In this document: one piece after another, positions 1 through 5,349 of the stretch
Numbering within the stretch: position 1 is the first letter of the stretch
Layout: each line of letters starts with the position of its first letter
NCBI GenBank assembly: GCA_007135995.1
Contig: SLHU01000195.1
Coordinates: forward strand, 1 to 5,855
Length of the DNA stretch: 5,855 nt
Direction of reading: 5' to 3'
From: Clostridiales bacterium
Lineage (GTDB): Bacteria; Bacillota; Clostridia; Saccharofermentanales; UBA5734
Program-made: the position numbers and the translations under genes
The notes under the pieces: model-generated
Told to the model about the DNA's origin: nothing
Seen by the model: the letters and a program-made list of their open reading frames with translations, nothing else
Databases searched by the model: none

Positions 1-78
1 ATGATCATCTGACATCCCATCTAACATGTTTTGCTATCTAGTCGCAAACAGATTTTATAATAAGTTTTTAACATAACT

Positions 79-106
79 ATTATATCGAAATCAGCTGACA
101 GATCAA
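79..106 (-). promoter_or_regulatory. Possible leftward promoter for a gene beyond the left edge
   Basis: On the minus strand TTGATC (101-106) and a perfect TATAAT (79-84) are separated by 16 bases. The pair lies just past the hairpin that follows the hydrolase gene, so it could drive the next gene to the left, which is outside the window. The region is AT-rich and matches are easy to find by chance. No start codon with a clear ribosome binding site follows within the remaining 78 bases. Nothing else was recognised in bases 1-129. Confidence 0.25.
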
Positions 107-129
107 TTCTTTTTCATTTTTACATGCTT

Positions 130-172
130 AATTCTGAAACCGGCTGTCTACAGGCAAACCGGTTTCAGAATT
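130..172 (-). terminator. Strong hairpin after the GH116 gene, probable terminator
   Basis: A perfect 14-bp inverted repeat (arms at 130-143 and 159-172, AATTCTGAAACCGG and its complement) encloses a 15-base loop, which itself contains a small CTG/CAG stem. It starts 26 bases after the stop codon of the hydrolase gene, where a transcription terminator or 3' mRNA-stabilising hairpin is expected. On the minus strand the stem is followed by an A-rich stretch and not a T-run, so it is not a textbook intrinsic terminator. The plus-strand exit is only mildly T-rich. The structure is directly visible; its role is inferred. Confidence 0.55.
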
Positions 173-198
173 TCGCTTCTCATTATTGAATTATCTGT

Positions 199-2841
199 TC
201 ATTTCAAAGCCAGCGCACTACCCTTATTGACAACAACAGCATCGCTGAAGCAAACAGTTTCTGCTTCACGCAAAAACGCTATATCTGCGTCGTCCAGAAC
301 GACCTGCTTAGCCCGGTTTCCTGGAATTTCCAGCATCTGAAGTGTCAGACTACCACCCAATACTTTTAATTCAACTGTTTTACCTGTACGGGAAAAAGTA
401 CCCCAGGCATCATTCACCGACCAGACATAGGAACAGTCATGACTCGAATCAAGCGGCTTAAAAGTCAGTTTTTTCTGATACATGTCGCACTTAAAACCAC
501 TGTAGGCCAGCATCAGCGCATAGGTCGCCATCGATCGCGCGTAATTGCTGCCGCACTCAATTTCATTCCAGGGATTTCGTCTTTCACCATCATAGCGGTC
601 ACGAACAGCCTTGACAATGTCCAGACCTTCTTTTTCAAGTCCGTTCATAATCATATGAATACCAGCCTGGTACTCAAACCCATGCATGGTCTCTTCACTA
701 TAGGGTGCCGGAACAACCGGCTTGTATTTTCCTTCCGGCCAGGCACAAATGGTTGTACCGGCTTCATCGTCCAGACAGTAAAGTCGGCAGGGATTAAACA
801 GATTCCTGAAGCTGTCTTTGTAATTATGCTTATAGATCGCCTTAAGCGAAGAAACAACTTTTTCTCTGTCGAACAAATCGTCCAGACCAATCAGGTCGCC
901 ATGCCACTGTGCAAGTATCTGGTCAATTGAACTGCCTTCGCCGATCTGATACTTTATTTCTTCATCCTCACTATTCCAGTAAGCTTCTTTAATCCCCGGC
1001 CCTACCAGACTGTCGTTCTGGTAGTTATCAAGAATTTTTTCGTTTTTCAAATCAACCAGCTGCTGGAAGTACTCACCATTAAACAGCTTTTGGTTAACCC
1101 ATTTGCGGCCTTTCTGGTAGATTTTCTCGTATTTTGCTTTCGCTTCTGAATCACCGAGCACCGTTGCCATTTTAACACCAGCGTCAAGGGCTGCCAGATA
1201 AAAACCCGATAACCATGAGTTCGCTCCAAACAGCTCCATATCTAAAGTGTGATGCTGTCTGCCGTCCATATAACCATTTTGTTTTGGATCCCAGCGGTCA
1301 GGATTCTCTTCACTCCAGGCATATTCTATTGATTTTTTCACTTTTGGCCACAAATCCTGAAGCCACTTCAGATCACCATAGATCAGCCATTCACGATATA
1401 TTTTTACAATACCGCCCATCTGCCCGTCTACACAGGGGCGAAAACCCCATTTTTTTCTGCCCAGCGGCAGCTGCAGACGGAAAGACATGCCGCCGTTTTC
1501 GCTGAAGTTATATTTGTAGTCCATCTCGCGCATGGATCTTTCCAGTTTCGGGAAAAGATAAGGCAGCGCGTAGGCATAGTTCCAGACATGTGTGCAGGAT
1601 CCTTCGCAGCAGCCGGCATAGCAGTGACATCCTTCAAATCCGTAAAACGAACCGTCAGTCAGACGCAGACAAGTCGGCGATCGCAGTAAGGAAATATTAG
1701 CCGTCAAGGCATCAAGCGCCACTTCCGGCAGGCTGGATCCATAAAGTGCGTCCACAAAAGTATTTGTTTCGCGTTCCAGCCGATCCATGTTTGCATGAAA
1801 ATAACCAAGCGTCTCAAAAGAATCCTTAAATAAAGTCGCGTAATAATTTTTCCAGGTATGTTTGGCGTTGGTTTTAACTTCACCTTTGCAGCATGAATCG
1901 TCATCCTCACAGCAAGCTTCGCCTTCTTCATTGACTGGATTCCAGTAGTTATAGGCATTTGGAAAATTCCAGGCCATCGCAAAACGAATTTTCTTTTTCT
2001 CGTTTGGTTTCAGGGTGACGCGGTTCATCAGGGTAGCGACTACTTCCCTGTCATCGTCTTCTTGCACTTCATACGGCGGATAATAGCGGTTTTTCAGGTC
2101 ACCTGGTCTGGAAAAATCCTGCCAGTACTTGGTCAGATTATCGAACCAGGTTCCTTTGAACCAGTTTTGCTGGTAACTGACCTGATCACCCGCCACAGAA
2201 AGCGTCATATCGCCATAGTCAGGATCCTGCTGATCTGTATAAGTACTGAGCAGCTGCATATAGTGGGCCGGCTCATTATGCAGATAGCGGTTATATCTGA
2301 CGCCTTTTTTTATAGGATTATTGGCTGAAAAGGCAAAAACAAAATCTCTGGTTACAGCAGCAGTATTTTCAGCTTCGATATCAAAGATGGCCAGCGGCAA
2401 GCTGGAATCGTCTTCATTAAGCGGAATTAAAGGGTTCCAGGCGCTCAGTGATACATTGCCTTCAAACATCGGATCTGAAAAATCAATTTTCGCCTTCGGA
2501 TATTTGCCGGTAAAAACCGCGTCTTTAAAATGGGGTACACCTGATAAGGAATAGCGTGAGGGGCCAAACCCATATCCGCTGAAATTCTGAGCGGTCACTT
2601 CCCCCATAAACGGTGGATGAAGGTCGCTGTTCATCACGCGCGCGTCCACCACTTTTCCTGCTTCTTCAATCTTGACAGCAAAATGCGTGAACCCGTTCAG
2701 GCTGCCTTTGTTGGGCTTATTATAGATTTCCCAATCCTTAAAGCGTCCTGTTCCCGTCAAACCAATGCTGCCGGTCCCGATTCCGCCAATCGGAAAAGAG
2801 ATTTCCTTGAGCTTTTCACCTTTGTAAACAAATCTAGACAT
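199..2841 (-). CDS. GH116/DUF608-family glycoside hydrolase (beta-glucosidase/glucosylceramidase-like)
   Basis: This is an 880-residue enzyme expected to hydrolyse beta-linked glycosides in the cytoplasm; there is no signal peptide or membrane segment. The N-terminal beta domain opens with FPIGGIGTGSIGLTG (about residues 16-30), the hallmark of GBA2-like proteins. The (alpha/alpha)6 barrel spans roughly 345-785 and shows SCTHVWNY (415-422), DMELFG with the likely nucleophile E536, ETMHGFEYQ (717-725) and NPWNEIECG (756-764). The acid/base residue is less certain; the region around D691-E703 (CLDDEAG to WPEG) is the best candidate. A beta-rich tail of about 90 residues follows. The start is ATG at 2841: it has AGGAGG six bases upstream, whereas the in-frame TTG at 2859 lies upstream of that ribosome binding site. 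Two cysteine clusters (310-318 and 405-416) stand out. GH116 members act on glucosides, xylosides or N-acetylglucosaminides, so the substrate is open. Confidence 0.88.
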   Translation of the reverse strand: MSRFVYKGEKLKEISFPIGGIGTGSIGLTGTGRFKDWEIYNKPNKGSLNGFTHFAVKIEEAGKVVDARVMNSDLHPPFMGEVTAQNFSGYGFGPSRYSLSGVPHFKDAVFTGKYPKAKIDFSDPMFEGNVSLSAWNPLIPLNEDDSSLPLAIFDIEAENTAAVTRDFVFAFSANNPIKKGVRYNRYLHNEPAHYMQLLSTYTDQQDPDYGDMTLSVAGDQVSYQQNWFKGTWFDNLTKYWQDFSRPGDLKNRYYPPYEVQEDDDREVVATLMNRVTLKPNEKKKIRFAMAWNFPNAYNYWNPVNEEGEACCEDDDSCCKGEVKTNAKHTWKNYYATLFKDSFETLGYFHANMDRLERETNTFVDALYGSSLPEVALDALTANISLLRSPTCLRLTDGSFYGFEGCHCYAGCCEGSCTHVWNYAYALPYLFPKLERSMREMDYKYNFSENGGMSFRLQLPLGRKKWGFRPCVDGQMGGIVKIYREWLIYGDLKWLQDLWPKVKKSIEYAWSEENPDRWDPKQNGYMDGRQHHTLDMELFGANSWLSGFYLAALDAGVKMATVLGDSEAKAKYEKIYQKGRKWVNQKLFNGEYFQQLVDLKNEKILDNYQNDSLVGPGIKEAYWNSEDEEIKYQIGEGSSIDQILAQWHGDLIGLDDLFDREKVVSSLKAIYKHNYKDSFRNLFNPCRLYCLDDEAGTTICAWPEGKYKPVVPAPYSEETMHGFEYQAGIHMIMNGLEKEGLDIVKAVRDRYDGERRNPWNEIECGSNYARSMATYALMLAYSGFKCDMYQKKLTFKPLDSSHDCSYVWSVNDAWGTFSRTGKTVELKVLGGSLTLQMLEIPGNRAKQVVLDDADIAFLREAETVCFSDAVVVNKGSALALK

Positions 2842-2847
2842 GCTGTT

Positions 2848-2853
2848 CCTCCT
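2848..2853 (-). promoter_or_regulatory. Shine-Dalgarno of the GH116 gene (decides its start)
   Basis: A perfect AGGAGG on the minus strand lies six bases before the ATG at 2839-2841. The longer reading from TTG at 2857-2859 would place this site inside the coding sequence as Arg-Arg codons and has no ribosome binding site of its own. The shorter protein beginning MSRFVYKGEK is therefore preferred. Confidence 0.9.
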
Positions 2854-2888
2854 AGCCAAAACTTACTAGTATTTGGTTTATTTATCAT

Positions 2889-2904
2889 TCGTGCACGTGT
2901 ACGA
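2889..2904. promoter_or_regulatory. Candidate LacI/GalR-type operator at the GH116 promoter
   Basis: The 16-base element TCGTGCACGTGTACGA is a palindrome with a single mismatched pair and a central CpG, the usual layout of LacI/GalR-family operators. It lies just downstream of the -10 box, at about +5 to +20, where a bound repressor would block transcription. This fits substrate-induced expression of a sugar-using enzyme. The palindrome is directly visible; the regulator family is inferred and no regulator gene is present in the window. Confidence 0.45.
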
Positions 2905-2914
2905 TATAAGTTTA

Positions 2915-2944
2915 ATTATAATATCAAGCATAATCTTTTGTAAA
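2915..2944 (-). promoter_or_regulatory. Sigma-A type promoter of the GH116 gene
   Basis: On the minus strand TTTACA (2939-2944) and a perfect TATAAT (2915-2920) are separated by 18 bases. Shifting the -35 box one base to TTACAA gives 17. Transcription would begin near 2908, leaving an untranslated leader of about 65 bases before the AGGAGG site. This makes the hydrolase independently transcribed from the oxidoreductase/isomerase genes, whose last stop lies more than 600 bases upstream. The -35 box overlaps the TAA that closes the plus-strand frame of the nucleotidyltransferase remnant. Confidence 0.65.
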
Positions 2945-3405
2945 TACTTTACGAAACGATTTACGCAGCTGAAGTTTTTTATTGTCAGATTTTATGGCAA
3001 GATGACAGTCATTTTGCAGATAAGATGAAGGCATATCTAGCTTCTGACGGATACTATCCGCCTCTCATGAAAAAAGCGATCATAGAAAAGTTCATGTGGG
3101 AAGCGAAGTTTGCCTGCGAGTGCTCCAATAAACCTGGTGCTTTTGAAGATATTAACTACATATTTGGCTCTGTTTTTCATATAGTCTGCTCCTGGCTTCA
3201 GGTCTTATACGCGCTGAACAAAACATATTTGATGAATGAGAAAAAAGCATTGCCTCATATCTCACGGCTCAGTACAATACCTGATGAATTCCAGTTACAG
3301 ATCAATCAGGTATACAGCACAATAGCAGACGGCAATTTCGATGAGGCTTATGTCATAATTCTTAAATTAGACAATGAGATTCGTGACTTGTGCGCGGCGA
3401 ACTGA
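2944..3405 (+). pseudogene. C-terminal remnant of a nucleotidyltransferase-family protein
   Basis: The 126 residues from ATG 3025 resemble the C-terminal helical domain of bacterial nucleotidyltransferase-domain proteins of roughly 270 residues. Recognisable elements are YPPLMKKAIIEKFMWEA, the GSVFHIVCSWLQVLYALN helix, YLMNEKKALPHI and a final charged helix. The catalytic nucleotidyltransferase domain (GSxxxG...DxD type) is absent. The frame stays open for 27 further codons upstream of the ATG, back to a TAA at 2941-2943. Those residues (for example ILWQDDSHFADKMKAYL) still look like the family, so the ATG is probably an internal methionine. There is no Shine-Dalgarno before 3025. Together this suggests a gene that lost its 5' half, with the break close to the hydrolase promoter. 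It is divergent from the hydrolase and convergent with the isomerase. The alternative is a short standalone protein that is still expressed. The family call comes from remembered sequence patterns. Confidence 0.6.
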
Positions 3406-3468
3406 TCCTGAAAGAGAATACATCGGCAGTTTGCGCATTTCACCGCCATCCATCTGTCCTCGAAAATA

Positions 3469-4287
3469 TTACGTCAGCGCGTCAAAATATTCTGACAGAT
3501 TCCGCAGATAATCAAGTTTCGCCAGCCGAACAGCAAGAGGAGCCCGGTTATCACCCGGAATTTCATAGTTGAACAGACCGTTGTATCCGATTGCTTTCAG
3601 CGAGCGAACTACCTGGTCCCATTTTATGTTACCGATGCCATAGGGAATCAAATGCTGGTCACGTTCCCCCTCATTATCAGTGATATGAAGGGCTTTCAAT
3701 AACGATCCTGACTGCTTTATAAACTCAGTCTGGTCAAGACCGGCCAGATTCAGATGACCTGTATCCAGGCAGATGGCAAGATGTTTGCCTCCGGCTGCCC
3801 GGATGATTCTTTGCAGATCAGCACTGCTTCTAGCATGGGAAAAGAGGTTTTCCAGACAGATGACCAGCGAGGTGCCCTTAAGATAATCCGCCAGCTTAAT
3901 CAAGGATTCCACACAGGCGGCCTCAATCTCATCAGGGTCATCGCCAGCTGCGTATCTTACATAACTTCCGGGATGCAAGACCGCAAGATCAATTTTCGCC
4001 GCCAGAAACAAGTCCAGCCAGGGTTTAAGATTTTCCACGACATTTTCCCTGTCATGTCCGGCTATATCACAGGTCAGCCAGAGATGCCCCTGGGGAAAAG
4101 CAAGCCCGGCCTCATCTGCGTATCGTAAAAACGCGGCACCGGTCACGGCCGGCCTGCCCCGGCTGAGCAGCTGTTCAGCGTGTTCGGTTGACAGTTCCGA
4201 GTACTGCCAGCCTTTACTAACGAACGCTTTTACCATATCCTCCGGCGAAAGATCAAGAAAAAAACTCGACCATACACTCATCTTCAT
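3469..4287 (-). CDS. Xylose-isomerase-like TIM-barrel protein (sugar phosphate isomerase/epimerase family)
   Basis: This 272-residue protein has the AP-endonuclease-2/xylose-isomerase-like TIM-barrel fold used by IolE, hydroxypyruvate isomerase, tagatose/psicose 3-epimerases and the catalytic subunit of C-glycoside deglycosidases. The strand-end metal site looks complete: E146 (ICLEN), D175 and H178 (CLDTGH), H201 (LHITDN) and E242 (NYEIPG). H68 (QGH), H105 (LHPGS) and H212 (QHLIPYG) probably line the active site. A divalent metal such as Mn2+ and an isomerase, epimerase or lyase-type reaction on a sugar are expected; the exact substrate is not readable. The start ATG at 4287 is preceded by AAAGGAT about ten bases away, and a second in-frame ATG two codons in (4281) is possible. 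It lies 24 bases after the oxidoreductase gene, so the two are surely co-transcribed. Confidence 0.85.
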   Translation of the reverse strand: MKMSVWSSFFLDLSPEDMVKAFVSKGWQYSELSTEHAEQLLSRGRPAVTGAAFLRYADEAGLAFPQGHLWLTCDIAGHDRENVVENLKPWLDLFLAAKIDLAVLHPGSYVRYAAGDDPDEIEAACVESLIKLADYLKGTSLVICLENLFSHARSSADLQRIIRAAGGKHLAICLDTGHLNLAGLDQTEFIKQSGSLLKALHITDNEGERDQHLIPYGIGNIKWDQVVRSLKAIGYNGLFNYEIPGDNRAPLAVRLAKLDYLRNLSEYFDALT

Positions 4288-4311
4288 ATAACTTTATCCT
4301 TTCACGGCTTA

Positions 4312-5211
4312 TTACCAATCATCCAGACGCACTGCTTCGTTTTTTTCATACGATGCCACAGAATAATCCATCATCTTGATAATTTCAAGCGCGTCATCGA
4401 GATCCCATGATGCCTTGCCCTTCAGAAAAAACTGCTTGATTTCCTGCAGCAGTTCTGTATAAAAAAGACGCGTATCAACCTGAAAACTGACCGCAGCATC
4501 TGAAGATTTAACTGTACCGCCATACAAATAAAGTCCATGCGTCAATTCAACGATCCCCCTGCGGTTATCCGGATACTGAACCACAATCACTATGCCTGAT
4601 TCATCCTGACGCGCGTCAACACTAAGCGCGCCTTTACCCATAATCCGCTGCAACATCTCAAACGAATGAACACCATACCAGATCAGACTGTTTCCCGCCA
4701 GTGCTTTACCAAGCGGCCCGTAGCAGTAGGCATGGGTGGCGTCAGTAACCTGACTGCAGGCTTCAATCAGATTTCCTGAGCAGCGAAGCGCTGATGCAGA
4801 CAGCACTTTTTTGCCATGTTTCGATGCAAGGCCCGCTATTTCTCTGCCGTTTTCATAGCAATCGGCTAATGGTTTATCGATGAAGACCGGCACATCTATA
4901 TCGAGGCATTTTCTAAAATAGTCTAGATGCAGTGAAGGATCATTGATTTCAAGCATAATCGCATCGCAGCCGGCAATCGCCTCATCGAAGCGATCGGTCA
5001 CCCGCACGCCCCACGACGCAAGAAGACTGCTTCTTTCATCAAGTACAGCTTCAGTTGTAAAAGGCGTCATAAACCGACAGCAATGCGTCACCCGCATTCC
5101 GGTAACACGTTGATTTTCCGGACAGGCCGGTGCCTGCAGTCGTCTTGTGAACTCAACTGAATGGCTTGTATCAAGGCCGATCATCGCAATTTTAATGTCC
5201 TGATGATGCAT
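4312..5211 (-). CDS. Gfo/Idh/MocA-family NAD(P)-dependent oxidoreductase
   Basis: This 299-residue cytoplasmic dehydrogenase is expected to oxidise or reduce a hydroxyl of a sugar, inositol or glycoside. Residues 6-25 form the first beta-alpha unit of a Rossmann fold, but the usual GxGxxG is replaced by G12-L-D-T-S-H17. The cofactor/catalytic motif normally written EKP is present as D112-K113-P114 (FIDKPLA). The catalytic histidine is probably H182 in WYGVHSFEML, whereas the partner aspartate four residues earlier in myo-inositol dehydrogenase-like members is W178 here. The C-terminal part (about 195-299) matches the alpha/beta substrate domain in length. It is shorter than the usual 330-390 residues of the family. 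The start ATG at 5211 has GGGAG (5219-5223) seven bases upstream. It directly precedes the TIM-barrel gene, an arrangement typical of sugar or inositol catabolic operons. Confidence 0.85.
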   Translation of the reverse strand: MHHQDIKIAMIGLDTSHSVEFTRRLQAPACPENQRVTGMRVTHCCRFMTPFTTEAVLDERSSLLASWGVRVTDRFDEAIAGCDAIMLEINDPSLHLDYFRKCLDIDVPVFIDKPLADCYENGREIAGLASKHGKKVLSASALRCSGNLIEACSQVTDATHAYCYGPLGKALAGNSLIWYGVHSFEMLQRIMGKGALSVDARQDESGIVIVVQYPDNRRGIVELTHGLYLYGGTVKSSDAAVSFQVDTRLFYTELLQEIKQFFLKGKASWDLDDALEIIKMMDYSVASYEKNEAVRLDDW

Positions 5212-5349
5212 GGTTTTACTCCCGGTTCATTTAGTTGCGGCCAATAAGGGCCACGTGACAGTCGAAACTGACTCAGCAAAATAGTTCTCAACTGATTTCT
5301 TGACTGGCGAAGACAACAAACTGGTCTGGTCTGACAATCGCCGCGTCAT
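5212..5349 (-). other. 138-base spacer between peptidase and oxidoreductase genes
   Basis: No convincing promoter was seen on the minus strand here, so the oxidoreductase may be read from the peptidase transcript. Two small stem-loops are present. GTCAGT-TTCG-ACTGTC (5257-5272) has a six-pair arm with one mismatch and a UUCG-like loop, and GGCC-N6-GGCC lies at 5239-5252. Neither is followed by a T-run, so they are poor terminators. The spacer also holds a 40-codon open frame (5227-5349) that begins with ATG immediately after the peptidase stop; it is discussed as a finding. Confidence 0.5.
5219..5223 (-). promoter_or_regulatory. Shine-Dalgarno of the oxidoreductase gene
   Basis: GGGAG on the minus strand lies seven bases before the ATG at 5209-5211 and supports that start. 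It falls in the short stretch between the oxidoreductase ATG and the end of the 40-codon frame that follows the peptidase gene. Confidence 0.7.

Noticed and set aside
31..61. Rightward promoter-like pair TTGCTA and TATAAT
   Set aside because: The 19-base spacer is long, and transcription would run antisense through the hydrolase gene with no plus-strand gene to serve.
439..930. Plus-strand open frame of 163 codons opposite the hydrolase gene
   Set aside because: It lies wholly antisense to the well-supported GH116 coding sequence, has no recognisable domain, and such long antisense frames are common shadows. The other short frames within 651-2943 were dismissed for the same reason.
2842..2859. 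Longer hydrolase start at TTG 2859
   Set aside because: It would put the perfect AGGAGG inside the gene and lacks a ribosome binding site; the ATG at 2841 is ideally spaced from AGGAGG.
3424..3446. Weak stem (GGCGG/CTGCC on the minus strand) after the TIM-barrel gene as a terminator
   Set aside because: Only five pairs with a G-T pair, a 13-base loop and no T-run after it.
3462..3490. AAAATATT repeated twice and a GTCAG/CTGAC pair near the end of the TIM-barrel gene
   Set aside because: Short AT-rich matches mostly inside the coding sequence; no array and no target-site pattern.
3390..3572. Plus-strand open frame of 60 codons overlapping the remnant end and the TIM-barrel gene
   Set aside because: Overlaps both neighbours, low-complexity translation, no recognisable motif.
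3754..4128. Plus-strand open frame of 124 codons opposite the TIM-barrel gene
   Set aside because: Antisense shadow of a gene with conserved catalytic motifs; no family resemblance and no ribosome binding site noted.
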